64,000 bases of DNA from Aphanothece cf. minutissima CCALA 015 (GCA_003003925.1 PVWP01000001.1:1-64000), one strand, 5' to 3'; positions 35,949-45,609 are shown, numbered from the stretch's first letter. Numbers and translations are program-made. Notes: generated from the sequence alone by a model not told the origin.

Positions 35949-37961
35949 ATGCCCGCCGCTTCCGAACTTGCCTGGCTGATCCCGGTGCTGCCCCTGCTGG
36001 GGGCCTGCCTCACCGGCCTGGGGCTGATCACCTTCAACCGCACCGTCAACCGCCTGCGCAAGCCGGTGGCGCTGCTGCTGATCACCACCGTCGGCATGGC
36101 CGCGGTGCTGAGCTTCGCGATCCTGGCCGAACAGCTGGCTGGAGCCGGGGCCACCGAGGTCCTGTTCGACTGGGCCGGCGCCGGCACCTTCCACCTGCAG
36201 ATGGGCTTCCGCGTCGACGCCCTCGGTGCGGTGATGCTGTCGCTGGTGACCACCATCGCCCTGCTGGTGATGGTCTATTCCGACGGCTACATGGCCCACG
36301 ACAAGGGCTATGTCCGCTTCTTCACCTACCTGGCCCTGTTCAGCAGCTCGATGCTGGGGCTGGTGATCAGTCCCAACCTGCTCGAGATCTACGTGTTCTG
36401 GGAGCTGGTGGGCATGTGCTCCTACCTGCTGGTGGGCTTCTGGTACGACCGCGACGCCGCCGCCAATGCCGCCCAGAAGGCCTTCGTGGTCAACCGGGTC
36501 GGCGACTTCGGCCTGCTGCTGGGAATCCTCGGCCTGTTCTGGGCCACCGGCAGCTTCGGCTTCGAGGAGATCGGTGAGCGGCTCTCGGCGGCCGTGGCCG
36601 GCGGTGGCCTGCCCACCGGAGTGGCGGTGCTGCTCTGCCTGCTGGTGTTCATGGGCCCGATGGCCAAGTCGGCCCAGTTCCCCCTGCACGTGTGGCTGCC
36701 CGACGCCATGGAGGGCCCCACCCCCATCTCGGCCCTGATCCACGCCGCCACGATGGTGGCGGCCGGCGTCTTCCTGGTGGCCCGTCTCCAGCCGGTCTAC
36801 GAGCCCTTTCCGCAGGTGCAGCTGGTGATCGCCGTGATCGGCACCATCACCCTGTTTCTGGGGGCCACCATTGCCCTCACCCAGATGGATCTGAAGAAGG
36901 GGCTGGCCTACAGCACCGTCTCCCAGCTCGGCTACATGATGCTGGCCATGGGCTGCGGCGCCCCGGTGGCCGGCATGTTCCACCTGGTCACCCACGCCTT
37001 CTTCAAGGCGATGCTGTTCCTGGGCTCCGGCTCGGTGATCCACGCCATGGAGGAGGTGGTGGGCCATGAACCGGTGCTGGCCCAGGACATGCGCCTGATG
37101 GGAGGCCTGCGCCAGTACATGCCGATCACCACGGCCACCTTCCTGATCGGCTGCATTGCGATCAGCGGCATCCCCCCCCTGGCGGGTTTCTGGAGCAAGG
37201 ACGAGATCCTCGGCCAGGCCTTCAACAGTTTCCCGCTGCTCTGGGCCATGGGCTTCCTGACCGCCGGGATGACCGCCTTCTACATGTTCCGCCTCTATTT
37301 CCTCACCTTCGAGGGCTCCTTCCGCGGCCAGGACGCCGGCATCCGCGCCCAGCTGCTCAGCGCCGCGGGCCAGCCTGCCGGCGGATCCGCCGAGGAGGGC
37401 CACCACGACCACGCCAGCCATCCCCACGAGTCGGGCTGGCAGATGGCGGCTCCCCTGGTGGTGCTGGCGGTCCCCTCGGTGCTGATCGGCCTGCTGGGCA
37501 CCCCCTGGAACAGCCGCTTCGGCCTGCTCGTCGATCCCGCCGAGGCCATGGAGGCCGCCGAGCATTTCCGCTGGGGTGAGTTCCTGCCCCTGGCAGGCGC
37601 CTCAGTGGCCATCTCCAGCCTCGGCATCGGCCTGGCGGTGCTCGCCTACGCCCTGCACCGCATCGATCTCGGCACCGCCGTGGCGGGGCGCTTCCCGGCC
37701 ATCAACCGGTTCCTGGCCAACAAGTGGTACCTCGATGCCATCAACGACAAGCTGTTCGTCCAGGGCAGCCGCCGGCTGGCCCGCCAGGTGCTCGACGTCG
37801 ACTCCAAGGTGGTGGACGGGGTGGTGAACCTCACCGGCCTGCTCACCCTGGGCAGCGGCGAGGGCCTCAAATACTTCGAGACCGGCCGGGTCCAGTTCTA
37901 TGCCCTGATCGTCTTCGGGGGCGTCATCGGCCTGGTGCTGCTGTTCGGGGCCTTCGGCTGA
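35949..37961 (+). CDS. ndhF: NDH-1 subunit 5 (NdhF), 670 aa
   Basis: Proton-pumping antiporter-like subunit with about 15-16 TM helices; conserved YSDGYMAHDKGYVRFFTYLA, FWELVGMCSYLL, FPLHVWLPDAMEGPTPISALIHAATMVAAG and TFEGSFRG. The type (F1 versus F3/F4) cannot be decided from sequence alone, but 670 residues and the downstream ndhD fit the F1-D1 pair of the standard NDH-1L complex used in respiration and cyclic electron flow. 87 bp separates it from ndhD. Confidence 0.93.
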   Translation: MPAASELAWLIPVLPLLGACLTGLGLITFNRTVNRLRKPVALLLITTVGMAAVLSFAILAEQLAGAGATEVLFDWAGAGTFHLQMGFRVDALGAVMLSLVTTIALLVMVYSDGYMAHDKGYVRFFTYLALFSSSMLGLVISPNLLEIYVFWELVGMCSYLLVGFWYDRDAAANAAQKAFVVNRVGDFGLLLGILGLFWATGSFGFEEIGERLSAAVAGGGLPTGVAVLLCLLVFMGPMAKSAQFPLHVWLPDAMEGPTPISALIHAATMVAAGVFLVARLQPVYEPFPQVQLVIAVIGTITLFLGATIALTQMDLKKGLAYSTVSQLGYMMLAMGCGAPVAGMFHLVTHAFFKAMLFLGSGSVIHAMEEVVGHEPVLAQDMRLMGGLRQYMPITTATFLIGCIAISGIPPLAGFWSKDEILGQAFNSFPLLWAMGFLTAGMTAFYMFRLYFLTFEGSFRGQDAGIRAQLLSAAGQPAGGSAEEGHHDHASHPHESGWQMAAPLVVLAVPSVLIGLLGTPWNSRFGLLVDPAEAMEAAEHFRWGEFLPLAGASVAISSLGIGLAVLAYALHRIDLGTAVAGRFPAINRFLANKWYLDAINDKLFVQGSRRLARQVLDVDSKVVDGVVNLTGLLTLGSGEGLKYFETGRVQFYALIVFGGVIGLVLLFGAFG

Positions 37962-38016
37962 GCCCTTCTGTGTGTGACAACGCCCATCCGCAGGGTGGGT
38001 AGGAGGCCTGGATTTC

Positions 38017-38022
38017 TACACT
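38017..38022 (+). promoter_or_regulatory. -10-like hexamer for ndhD
   Basis: TACACT, 26 bp upstream of the GTG start of ndhD, in the 86-bp ndhF-ndhD spacer. It might allow separate ndhD transcription. Tentative. Confidence 0.3.
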
Positions 38023-38047
38023 CCGGCCAGATGGACAGCACCGTTCT

Positions 38048-39649
38048 GTGCCCTTTCCCTGGCTGAGCACCGCGATTCTGTTCCCGATCGGTGCCGCGCT
38101 TCTGATCCCCTTCGTGCCCGACAAGGGCGACGGCAGGCAGGTCCGCTGGTACGCCCTCGGCGTCGCCCTCACCACCTTCCTGGTCACCGTGGGGGCCTAC
38201 CTGCGCGGCTACGACCCCGCTGATCCCGGCCTGCAGCTGGTGGAGCGGGTGCAGTGGCTGCCCGATCTGGGTCTGGCCTGGTCGGTGGGGGCCGACGGCC
38301 TCTCGATGCCGCTGATCCTGCTCACCAGCTTCATCACCTCCCTGGCCTGCCTGGCGGCCTGGCCGGTGACCTTCAAGCCCAGGCTCTTCTACTTCCTGCT
38401 CCTGGCCATGGACGGCGGCCAGATCGCCGTCTTCGCCGTGCAGGACATGCTGCTCTTCTTCCTGGCCTGGGAGCTGGAGCTGCTGCCGGTGTACCTGCTG
38501 CTGGCCATCTGGGGCGGCAAGAAGCGCCAGTACGCCGCCACCAAGTTCATCCTCTACACCGCCGGCAGCTCCCTGTTCATCCTCCTGGCCGGCCTGGCGA
38601 TGGCCTTCTACGGCGGCGGGGCCCCCAGCTTCGAGTACACGGTGCTGGCGGCCAAGGAGTTCGGCACCGGCTTCCAGGTGCTCTGCTACGCGGCCCTGCT
38701 GATCGCCTTCGGCGTCAAGCTGCCGGTGGTGCCCCTGCATACCTGGCTGCCCGATGCCCACGGTGAGGCCACCGCGCCGGTGCACATGCTGCTGGCGGGC
38801 ATCCTGCTCAAGATGGGGGGCTACGCGCTGCTGCGCTTCAACGTGCAGCTCCTGCCGGAGGCCCACGTCCAGTTCGCACCCCTCCTGGTGATCCTGGGGG
38901 TGGTGAACATCATCTACGCCGCCCTCACCTCCTTCGCCCAGCGCAACCTCAAGCGCAAGATCGCCTACAGCTCGATCAGCCACATGGGCTTCGTGCTGAT
39001 CGGCATCGGCAGCTTCAGCGCCCTGGGCACCAGCGGCGCGATGCTGCAGATGATCAGCCATGGCCTGATCGGCGCCAGCCTGTTCTTCCTGGTGGGGGCC
39101 ACCTACGACCGCACCCACACCCTCCAGCTCGACGAGATGGGCGGCGTGGGCCAGAAGATGCGCAAGATGTTCGCCCTCTGGACCGTCTGCTCCCTGGCCT
39201 CCCTGGCCCTGCCGGGCATGAGCGGCTTCGTCTCCGAGCTGATGGTGTTCGTGGGCTTCGCCACCAGCGAGGCCTACAGCCTCAGCTTCCGCATCGTCAT
39301 CGCCGTGCTGGCGGCCATCGGCGTGATCCTCACCCCTATCTACCTGCTGTCGATGCTGCGGGAGATCTTCTTCGGCAAGGAGAACCCCGAGCTCGCCTCC
39401 CACACCCACCTGGTCGACGCCGAGCCCCGGGAGATCTACGTGATCTCCTGCCTGCTGGTGCCGATCATCGGCATCGGCCTCTACCCGCGCCTGGTCACCG
39501 ACAGCTACCGGGCCGCCATCGAGGCCCTGGTGGAGCGGGAGTCGGTGGCCCTGGTGAAGGTGGGCCGCGCCCCGGTCCCGGCGGTGATGGCCACCGGCGC
39601 CTTCGGCAGCCTCCCACCGGCCCTGCTGCACGCCCCGGCCCTCGGCTGA
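38048..39649 (+). CDS. ndhD: NDH-1 subunit 4 (NdhD), 533 aa
   Basis: About 14 TM helices; [58 protein letters not shown] and [18 protein letters not shown] are the NdhD core. It pumps protons in the membrane arm of NDH-1. GTG 38048 is chosen since the product begins [18 protein letters not shown]. It follows ndhF on the same strand. Confidence 0.94.
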   Translation: MPFPWLSTAILFPIGAALLIPFVPDKGDGRQVRWYALGVALTTFLVTVGAYLRGYDPADPGLQLVERVQWLPDLGLAWSVGADGLSMPLILLTSFITSLACLAAWPVTFKPRLFYFLLLAMDGGQIAVFAVQDMLLFFLAWELELLPVYLLLAIWGGKKRQYAATKFILYTAGSSLFILLAGLAMAFYGGGAPSFEYTVLAAKEFGTGFQVLCYAALLIAFGVKLPVVPLHTWLPDAHGEATAPVHMLLAGILLKMGGYALLRFNVQLLPEAHVQFAPLLVILGVVNIIYAALTSFAQRNLKRKIAYSSISHMGFVLIGIGSFSALGTSGAMLQMISHGLIGASLFFLVGATYDRTHTLQLDEMGGVGQKMRKMFALWTVCSLASLALPGMSGFVSELMVFVGFATSEAYSLSFRIVIAVLAAIGVILTPIYLLSMLREIFFGKENPELASHTHLVDAEPREIYVISCLLVPIIGIGLYPRLVTDSYRAAIEALVERESVALVKVGRAPVPAVMATGAFGSLPPALLHAPALG

Positions 39650-39744
39650 GGCCCGTTCCCGCCACGGCGGGGGTCCGCTCCGGGGCCGGTTACGAAACCC
39701 TGCGCAGGCCCGGGGCCATGGCGCCATCCTCCGGGGAGGATGCC

Positions 39745-39750
39745 TACGCT
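39745..39750 (+). promoter_or_regulatory. -10-like hexamer for the LapA-like gene
   Basis: TACGCT preceded by GCC, 26 bp before the ATG at 39776. Weak by base composition but in the common position for this window. Confidence 0.25.
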
Positions 39751-39775
39751 CCTCCATCGCACAGCGAGGGTCTCC

Positions 39776-40165
39776 ATGCGGCAGATCAACTTCCTTCTGA
39801 TCTTCAGCTTCGGCTTGGCCACGGTGATGTTCACCCTGGAGAACACCACGGCCACCACGGTGCATTTCCTGCCGGGGGTGAGCACCACCCTGCCGCTGGC
39901 GGCCCTGCTGCTGGTGGTGGGCGGTCTCGGTGCCACCGCCGCCTGGATCTACGCCGTCTGGAGCGGCGTCGTGCGGAAGGTGGAAACCCTGCAGACCGCC
40001 GGCGAAGTGGAGGCCCAGCAGGTGCGCATCAGCGAACTGGAAAACGATCTGCGCCGCTACCGGGCCACCGTGGACGCCCAGCTGGGGCTGCTGCCGGCCG
40101 CCGGGGAGAGTTCGGCGCCGTCCTCGGCCGGGGGGGAGGAGGGAATGTCCCTGGCGGTCGACTGA
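39776..40165 (+). CDS. LapA-domain (DUF1049) membrane protein, 129 aa
   Basis: From ATG 39776: two TM segments (about 4-22, NFLLIFSFGLATVMFTLENT; about 38-62, LPLAALLLVVGGLGATAAWI) joined by a short loop containing TTTVHFLPG, then a coiled-coil-like cytoplasmic segment (about 70-105) and an acidic tail. This is the LapA/DUF1049 layout; LapA acts in lipopolysaccharide and envelope homeostasis in proteobacteria, but cyanobacterial roles are unknown. It stands alone between ndhD and scpA. Confidence 0.82.
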   Translation: MRQINFLLIFSFGLATVMFTLENTTATTVHFLPGVSTTLPLAALLLVVGGLGATAAWIYAVWSGVVRKVETLQTAGEVEAQQVRISELENDLRRYRATVDAQLGLLPAAGESSAPSSAGGEEGMSLAVD

Positions 40166-40220
40166 AGCCTGGGGGTCGCTTCGGTCATCACCGCGACTGG
40201 TGCCGACGGGCCACAGCCGG

Positions 40221-40226
40221 TAGCTT
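40221..40226 (+). promoter_or_regulatory. -10-like hexamer for scpA
   Basis: TAGCTT, 37 bp upstream of the GTG start, in the 97-bp spacer. Tentative. Confidence 0.25.
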
Positions 40227-40262
40227 GCCCAGGGACGGCACCCTCCGAGCAGGACATCGCGC

Positions 40263-41165
40263 GTGGCAGAAGCGGGCGCCAGACTCGCCATCCGGTTGCT
40301 CCAGGACGCGGCCGAACGAGGCGACATCGACCCCTGGGACGTGGATGTGATCGCCGTCGTCGACGGCTTCCTCGACCAGCTGCGCCAGCGCATCGAGCTG
40401 CCCAGGCGCCTGGCCCCCGGCGGGGGCAGCTACGAACGGGACCTGGCCGAGTCCAGCGAGGCCTTCCTGGCCGCCTCGGTGCTGGTGGGGCTCAAGGCGG
40501 AACTGCTGGAATCGGCCACCTTCCCGCCCGAACCGCTGCTGGAGGATTCCTTCGCCCCCGAGGACGACGATGGCTGGGACCCCTCCGCCGTGGTCCTGCC
40601 GCGGCGGCCCGAACGGCACCTGCTGCGCCGGCCGGTGGCGCCGCCCCCCCTGCAGCGCCCGGTCACCCTGGGGGAACTGATCCGCCAGCTCGAGGACATC
40701 GCCGAGCGGCTCGAGCAGGAGGGAGGGGAAGGGCGCCACAGGCCCCGCGCCCGCCGTTACAGCGAGCGGGCGGCGATCGCCCAGGTGGCCTCCCTGGCCC
40801 ACCGGGAGAAACTGCCGGAGACCACCGCCGCCCTCAGCCGCTTCCTGCTGGAGTGGGAACCCACCGCCGAGACCCTCGAGTGGGTGGCCTTCGATGCCCT
40901 GGTGGGTGCCTGGGCGGAGGCCCTGGCCTGCCCCCGCGCCGGCTCGCCGGAGGACGCCGATCTCGACAGCGATCGGGTGGGGGTGTTCTGGGCCCTGCTG
41001 TTCCTCTCCTCCCAGGGCAAGGTGGAACTGGCCCAGGACGGCGGCCTCTACGGCCCCCTCAGCCTGCGGCGGCGCCGTGAGGAGCGGGGGGAGGCGGTGA
41101 GCCTGCCGCGGCTCCCTGGCCAGGGGTCAGATAGGGGGCCGGCTCGGGAAGCAGTGGCTGCCTGA
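40263..41165 (+). CDS. scpA: Segregation and condensation protein A (ScpA), 300 aa
   Basis: Kleisin family: N-terminal helices AIRLLQDAAERGDIDPWDVDV with AAERGDIDPWD, then SSEAFLAASVLVGLKAELLE, a variable acidic middle, and a C-terminal winged helix (about 240-290, RVGVFWALLFLSSQGKVELAQ). ScpA with ScpB and Smc compacts the chromosome; neither scpB nor smc is in the window. GTG 40263 is a plausible start. The C-terminal tail is low complexity. Confidence 0.85.
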   Translation: MAEAGARLAIRLLQDAAERGDIDPWDVDVIAVVDGFLDQLRQRIELPRRLAPGGGSYERDLAESSEAFLAASVLVGLKAELLESATFPPEPLLEDSFAPEDDDGWDPSAVVLPRRPERHLLRRPVAPPPLQRPVTLGELIRQLEDIAERLEQEGGEGRHRPRARRYSERAAIAQVASLAHREKLPETTAALSRFLLEWEPTAETLEWVAFDALVGAWAEALACPRAGSPEDADLDSDRVGVFWALLFLSSQGKVELAQDGGLYGPLSLRRRREERGEAVSLPRLPGQGSDRGPAREAVAA

Positions 41166-41175
41166 GGTTTCTCCT

Positions 41176-41181
41176 TAGGCT
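41176..41181 (+). promoter_or_regulatory. -10-like hexamer for the sugar nucleotidyltransferase gene
   Basis: TAGGCT, 32 bp upstream of the ATG at 41213, in the 47-bp spacer after scpA. Tentative. Confidence 0.25.
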
Positions 41182-41212
41182 GGGTTTTCACCTCCGACCT
41201 GAAACGACGCCG

Positions 41213-42394
41213 ATGAAGGCGATGATCCTGGCGGCAGGCAAGGGAACACGGGTGCGTCCGATCACGCACACAACGCCCAAGCCGATGATCCCGATCCTCC
41301 AGAAACCCGTGATGGAGTTTCTGCTCGAGTTGCTCCGGGAGCACGGCTTCAACGAAATCATGGTCAATGTCTCCCACCTTTCGGAGGAGATCGAAAACTA
41401 TTTCCGCGACGGCCAGCGTTTCGGTGTCCAGATCGCCTACAGCTTCGAGGGGCGCATCAAGGACGGGGAGCTGATCGGCGAAGCCATGGGCTCGGCCGGC
41501 GGCCTGAAGAAGATCCAGGATTTCCAGGCCTTCTTCGACGACACCTTCGTGGTGCTCTGCGGCGATGCCCTGATCGATCTCGATCTCTCTGAAGCCGTGC
41601 GCCGCCATCGGGAGAAGGGGGCCATGGCCAGCCTGATCACCAAGCGCGTCCCCCGCGACCAGGTGAGCAGTTACGGGGTGGTGGTGACCGATGAAGCCGG
41701 GCGGGTGCTGTCCTTCCAGGAGAAGCCGTCGGTGGAAGAAGCCGCCAGCGACATGATCAACACCGGCATCTACATCTTCGAGCCGGAGGTCCTCGACTTC
41801 ATCCCCAGCGGCGAAGCCTTCGACATCGCCGCCGATCTGTTCCCCAGGCTGGTGGAGTCCGGGGCCCCCTTCTACGCCCTGCCCATGGAGTTCGAGTGGG
41901 TCGACATCGGCAAGGTGCCGGATTACTGGCAGGCGATCCGCAGCGTCCTGCAGGGGGACGTGCGCCAGGTGCAGATTCCCGGCAAGGAGGTGCGCCCCGG
42001 GATCTACGCCGGCCTCAACGTGGCGGCCGACTGGGACCAGATCCATGTCGAGGGGCCGATCTTCGTGGGCGGCATGACCCGCATCGAGAACGGCGTCACG
42101 ATCATCGGGCCGGCCATGATCGGACCGAGCTGCCACATCTGTGAAGGGGCCACGATCGACAACTCGATCATCTTCGACTACTCCCGGATCGGCCCCGGGG
42201 TGCAGCTCGTCGAGAAGCTGGTCTACGGCCGTTACTGCGTTGATCGCAACGGCGACCACTTCGATCTCCAGGAGGCCGCCCTCGACTGGCTGATCACCGA
42301 TTCCCGCCGTCAGGACGTGGGCACGCCCTCACCGCAGCAGAAGGCCATGGCCGAGCTCCTGGGCACCGACCTCGCCGCCAGCGGCGCCCCCTAG
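41213..42394 (+). CDS. Sugar-phosphate nucleotidyltransferase (mannose-1-phosphate guanylyltransferase-like), 393 aa
   Basis: N-terminal nucleotidyltransferase: MKAMILAAGKGTRVRPIT (G-x-G-T-R-x-R-P), FVVLCGDALID with catalytic-site Asp, FQEKPSVEEA and MNTGIYIFEPE, then a left-handed beta-helix tail with hexapeptide-like repeats (IIGPAMIGPSCHICEGATID). GDP-mannose or glucose-1-phosphate nucleotide-sugar synthesis for glycans is likely; the exact substrate cannot be told. Its 3' end overlaps the convergent metF gene by 66 bp. Confidence 0.86.
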   Translation: MKAMILAAGKGTRVRPITHTTPKPMIPILQKPVMEFLLELLREHGFNEIMVNVSHLSEEIENYFRDGQRFGVQIAYSFEGRIKDGELIGEAMGSAGGLKKIQDFQAFFDDTFVVLCGDALIDLDLSEAVRRHREKGAMASLITKRVPRDQVSSYGVVVTDEAGRVLSFQEKPSVEEAASDMINTGIYIFEPEVLDFIPSGEAFDIAADLFPRLVESGAPFYALPMEFEWVDIGKVPDYWQAIRSVLQGDVRQVQIPGKEVRPGIYAGLNVAADWDQIHVEGPIFVGGMTRIENGVTIIGPAMIGPSCHICEGATIDNSIIFDYSRIGPGVQLVEKLVYGRYCVDRNGDHFDLQEAALDWLITDSRRQDVGTPSPQQKAMAELLGTDLAASGAP

Positions 42395-43288
42395 TCCCGC
42401 CAGCCGCAGGATCTGGGGAATGCGGTGTTCGGCCTTGATGGCCATCAGGTGCACCCCCTGGGCGATGGAGCGGTAGGTGGCCACCTGTTCGGCGGCGATC
42501 GCCACCCCCTCCCCTGCCGGATCGGCCGCCCCGGCGAGCCGGTCGATCAGGGCCTGGGGGATGCAGGCCCCCGGCACGACCCGATTGATGAACTGGGCAT
42601 TGCGGGCCGACTTGAGCAGAAACACGCCGGCCAGCACCGGCAGTCCGAGGGGGCCGGTGATCTCCCCCACGAAGCGGCGCAGGGCCTCCGCATCCATCAC
42701 CATCTGGGTCTGGAGGAAGCGGGCCCCCGCCTCCTGCTTGCGCCGCACCCGGGAGAGCAGACCGCTCCAGCTGGGCGACTGGGGATCAGCGGCGGCGCCG
42801 GGGAAGAGGGCCGTGGCCCCGTCCGGCAACTCCCCCTTGACGGGATCCTCGCCGGCGTTGAGGCCCCGCACCAGCTGCAGCAGCCGCACCGCCTCCAGCT
42901 CGTTCACCGCCCGGACCCCGGGCTGATCGCCGGCCCTCACCGGGTCACCGGTGAGACAGAGCAGGTTGCGGATGCCGAGGGCATGGGCCCCGAGCAGATC
43001 GGCCTGCAGGGCGATGCGGTTGCGGTCGCGGCAGGTCATCTGCAGCACCGGCTCGATGCCGGCCTCCAGCAGCAGACGGCACACGGCGAGGCTGCTCATC
43101 CGCATCACGGCCCGGCTGCCATCGGTGACGTTGACCGCATGCACCAGACCCCGCAGCGCCATCGCCGCCTCGAGGGTGCGACCGGGATCGCCTCCCCGGG
43201 GCGGCGTCACCTCCGCCGTCACGGCGAACCGACCATCCGCCAGGGCCTGTCGAAGCTGCAACGGCCATCTCCAAGACAGGGGCATCAT
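42329..43288 (-). CDS. metF: Methylenetetrahydrofolate reductase, 319 aa
   Basis: TIM-barrel with ADGRFAVTAEVTPPRGGDP, NVTDGSRAVMRMSSLAVCRLL, CLTGDPVRAGDQPG, and a C-terminal LRLAGLGGAAG. It makes 5-methyl-THF for methionine synthesis. The ATG at 43288 (or 43285) is chosen: the longer open frame upstream is Trp/Gly-rich and unlike the family. The tail overlaps the convergent nucleotidyltransferase gene by 66 bp. It is divergent from the small LuxR regulator. Confidence 0.86.
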   Translation of the reverse strand: MMPLSWRWPLQLRQALADGRFAVTAEVTPPRGGDPGRTLEAAMALRGLVHAVNVTDGSRAVMRMSSLAVCRLLLEAGIEPVLQMTCRDRNRIALQADLLGAHALGIRNLLCLTGDPVRAGDQPGVRAVNELEAVRLLQLVRGLNAGEDPVKGELPDGATALFPGAAADPQSPSWSGLLSRVRRKQEAGARFLQTQMVMDAEALRRFVGEITGPLGLPVLAGVFLLKSARNAQFINRVVPGACIPQALIDRLAGAADPAGEGVAIAAEQVATYRSIAQGVHLMAIKAEHRIPQILRLAGLGGAAGGEVGAQELGHGLLLR

Positions 43289-43303
43289 GGAGCAGCCGCT
43301 GCC

Positions 43304-43309
43304 TAGAGT
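43304..43309 (+). promoter_or_regulatory. -10-like hexamer for the small LuxR gene
   Basis: TAGAGT preceded by GCC, 25 bp before the ATG at 43334; a GAGGAG Shine-Dalgarno follows. Tentative but well positioned. Confidence 0.4.
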
Positions 43310-43333
43310 GAACCAGCCCTCGCCGAGGAGCCG

Positions 43334-43663
43334 ATGGCTGAGCGCAGGTCCATGGCGGCTGCCAGCTCCCTGTCCCCATCCCCGTCCCTGGAGCGGCCCA
43401 TGATCCACCCACGCAGCGAGTTGTCAGAGCGGGAGCTCGAGATCATCGAGCTGGTGGCCACCGGACTGACCAACCTGGAGATCGCCGGCCAGCTCACCAT
43501 CAGCAAGCGCACGGTTGACAACCACGTCAGCAACATCTTCACCAAGACCGGCGCCAAGAACCGGGTGGCCCTGCTGAACTGGGCCATGGACCACGGCAAG
43601 ATCTGCCGTGACGGCTTCAACTGCTGCGCCCTGCCCACCGAGGACGGGAACGGCAAGGGCTGA
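43334..43663 (+). CDS. Small LuxR-type regulator, PedR-like, 109 aa
   Basis: A bare LuxR helix-turn-helix (about 29-90: LSERELEIIELVATGLTNLEIAGQL, SKRTVDNHVSNIFTKTGA) with no receiver domain, followed by a Cys-bearing tail KICRDGFNCCALPTEDG. This resembles PedR (Ssl0564 in Synechocystis), a redox-sensitive regulator that senses thioredoxin-linked electron-transport state. The three Cys residues in the tail support a redox role but this is inferred. GAGGAG is positioned 4 bp before the ATG. Divergent from metF. Confidence 0.72.
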   Translation: MAERRSMAAASSLSPSPSLERPMIHPRSELSERELEIIELVATGLTNLEIAGQLTISKRTVDNHVSNIFTKTGAKNRVALLNWAMDHGKICRDGFNCCALPTEDGNGKG

Positions 43664-43702
43664 GCGTCGACGGCGTCCCGGTGCCGGCCCAGGGACTCCG
43701 GC

Positions 43703-44227
43703 TCAATCGAGCTGGGCCAGCAGGGCCCGACGGTCGGCCTCGGGCCACATCGCCAGGGGACAGCGGGCCAGGGCGGCATTGCTGAGCTCGCCGCGGCCGG
43801 TGATCTCCCTGGCGCACCAGGGGGGAACGGCCACCGGCTGGTCGGGGCGCTCCAGTTCCACCTCCGCCACCACCAGGGGCCCATTGGCGCCCTCGAACAC
43901 ATCCAGGACCCAGTCGCCCCCGGGCAGATCCAGCGCGAAGCGGGTCTTGCCGAGCCGATGGTCGCAGCGCTCCAGCAGGGCCTCGGCGTCGGCGGCCGGA
44001 ATCGCGTACTCGTACTCCTCCCGCGTCACGGACTCGCCGGGGACCGGCAGCTTGAGGGTGAGGAAGGCCGCCACGGGCCCGGCGGGGGGGCGGGCCAGCC
44101 GCACCCGCAGGGTGAGGCCCTCGCTACCGCTGGCCAGATACCCCTGGCGGATCAGGCGCTCTTCCCGCACATGGGGGCGCCACTGCTCGCCATGGACGAG
44201 GAAACGGCGCTCGATTTCCAGGGCCAT
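43703..44227 (-). CDS. CYTH-domain triphosphate tunnel metalloenzyme-like protein, 174 aa
   Basis: Begins MALEIERRFLV, matching the CYTH signature ExExK with the last Lys replaced by Arg, followed by RQGYLASG, LTLRVRLARPP, EYEYAIPAADAEALLERC, GDWVLDVFEGANGPLVVAEVELE. CYTH/TTM enzymes act on triphosphates (inorganic triphosphate, thiamine triphosphate, mRNA cap). The start is ATG 44227. It is in the same orientation as nadK, 35 bp downstream. Substrate unknown. Confidence 0.82.
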   Translation of the reverse strand: MALEIERRFLVHGEQWRPHVREERLIRQGYLASGSEGLTLRVRLARPPAGPVAAFLTLKLPVPGESVTREEYEYAIPAADAEALLERCDHRLGKTRFALDLPGGDWVLDVFEGANGPLVVAEVELERPDQPVAVPPWCAREITGRGELSNAALARCPLAMWPEADRRALLAQLD

Positions 44228-44262
44228 GGTCAGGGGGGCGTCGGGGCGTGGATGGGCGCGGA

Positions 44263-45252
44263 TCAGTTGCGGGACGGCTCGACGGCGGTGAGGCTGCCGG
44301 CCCAGTGGAGCTTGTGGGTGAGGGTGCTGTAGTACGAGGGGCTCTGCTCGAGCTGGAGCATCAGCACCGGATGGCGGCCCCGCTGCAGGACGCAGCGATC
44401 CCCGGGTTCCAGCACGGTGGCATGGGCTCCGTCCTTCCAGAGCTTCACCCGGCGGCTGGTTTCCCCCAGGGGCCACACCGACAGCCTGGAGCCGGGCGGC
44501 ACCACCACCGCCCGGCTGGAGAGACTCATCGGGCAGATCGGCGTGACCACGATCGCTTCGATCCCCGGGTGGAGGATCGGACCGCCGGCCGCCATGGCAT
44601 AGCCCGTGGAGCCGGTGGGGGTGGCGATGATCAGGCCATCGCCCCGGTACTGATCCACCACCTCCCCATCGATCTCGAGCTCGAGCATGCAGGTGGGGGA
44701 GAGCTCGTCGAGGGCGGGACGGAAGTAGAAGTCGTTGAGGGCCGTGTGGGGGCCATCGCCGACCCCGCTGAGGTCGTCGTCGGAGGCACCGTCCCCCTCC
44801 TGGGGCACGCCATCGCCCCGGTCGACCCGGGCCTCCAGCATCATGCGCCGTTCGATGGCGAAGCGATCGTCCCGCAGCCGCTGCCAGAGGGTGTCGTCCG
44901 GATCATGGCCGCCGGGCTCCCCATGCCCATCGCCCTGCAGCCGGAGCAGGCGCCGCTCATGGGTGAGGAAGCCCAGGTGGCCGCCGACGTTGAAGCTGAG
45001 CACCGGCACCCCGTAGCTGGCCAGGTGACGGGCCGCGGCCAGCACGGTGCCGTCACCGCCGAGGACGACGGCCAGATCGGGCAGCTCAGCCTCGGTGGCC
45101 AGGAGTCCGGGGAAGGGGTTCAGACCCAGCCCGCTGACGGCGGTGGTGACGAGGGTCCCCTGGGAGCGCAGGTCCTGGGCGCAGCGGCGGGCCTGGCGCT
45201 GGGCCGCCTGGCTGCCCTTGCGCAGGATCAGCCAGACCCTCTCAAGCCGCAT
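44263..45252 (-). CDS. nadK: NAD kinase, 329 aa
   Basis: GGDGT motif in [14 protein letters not shown], then [12 protein letters not shown], the second glycine-rich [15 protein letters not shown] and [15 protein letters not shown]. It phosphorylates NAD to NADP. An insertion with a run of Asp/Gly residues (about 120-165; [28 protein letters not shown]) is unusual for the family and probably a surface loop. It is downstream of ndhE (27-bp gap) in the ndhA-I-G-E direction, so NADP supply and NDH-1 may be co-expressed. Confidence 0.9.
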   Translation of the reverse strand: MRLERVWLILRKGSQAAQRQARRCAQDLRSQGTLVTTAVSGLGLNPFPGLLATEAELPDLAVVLGGDGTVLAAARHLASYGVPVLSFNVGGHLGFLTHERRLLRLQGDGHGEPGGHDPDDTLWQRLRDDRFAIERRMMLEARVDRGDGVPQEGDGASDDDLSGVGDGPHTALNDFYFRPALDELSPTCMLELEIDGEVVDQYRGDGLIIATPTGSTGYAMAAGGPILHPGIEAIVVTPICPMSLSSRAVVVPPGSRLSVWPLGETSRRVKLWKDGAHATVLEPGDRCVLQRGRHPVLMLQLEQSPSYYSTLTHKLHWAGSLTAVEPSRN

Positions 45253-45279
45253 GGGCGCACTCCGCGGACGCTGGCACCG

Positions 45280-45609
45280 CTACCAGCGCAGCAGGTTGAA
45301 GCGCTCCATGTCGACGGTTTCGCGGTTGCGATAGAGCGACAGCAGAATCGCCAGACCGACGGCGGCCTCGGCGGCCGCCACGGTGATCACGAAGATCGCG
45401 AACACCTGGCCGCGGATCAGCTGACCATCGAGGTAGTTGGAGAAGGCCATCAGGTTGATGTTGACGGCGTTGAGCATCAGCTCGATGCTCATCAGCACCC
45501 GCACGGCATTGCGACTGTTGATCAGCCCCCAGACACCCACGCAGAACAGCATGGCGGCGACGGCGAGAAAGCCCTCGAGGGGGATCGGGGAGGCGGCGTC
45601 GAAGATCAT
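45280..45609 (-). CDS. ndhE: NDH-1 subunit 4L (NdhE), 109 aa
   Basis: Three TM segments with [40 protein letters not shown] and [20 protein letters not shown], the NuoK/NdhE core with the membrane Glu residues. The TGA of ndhG overlaps the ATG of ndhE by 4 bp (45606-45609). Part of ndhAIGE. Confidence 0.95.
   Translation of the reverse strand: MIFDAASPIPLEGFLAVAAMLFCVGVWGLINSRNAVRVLMSIELMLNAVNINLMAFSNYLDGQLIRGQVFAIFVITVAAAEAAVGLAILLSLYRNRETVDMERFNLLRW

Noticed and set aside
39655..39675. Terminator after ndhD (CCCGC/GCGGG)
   Set aside because: Short stem, no U tract; common by chance in GC-rich sequence.
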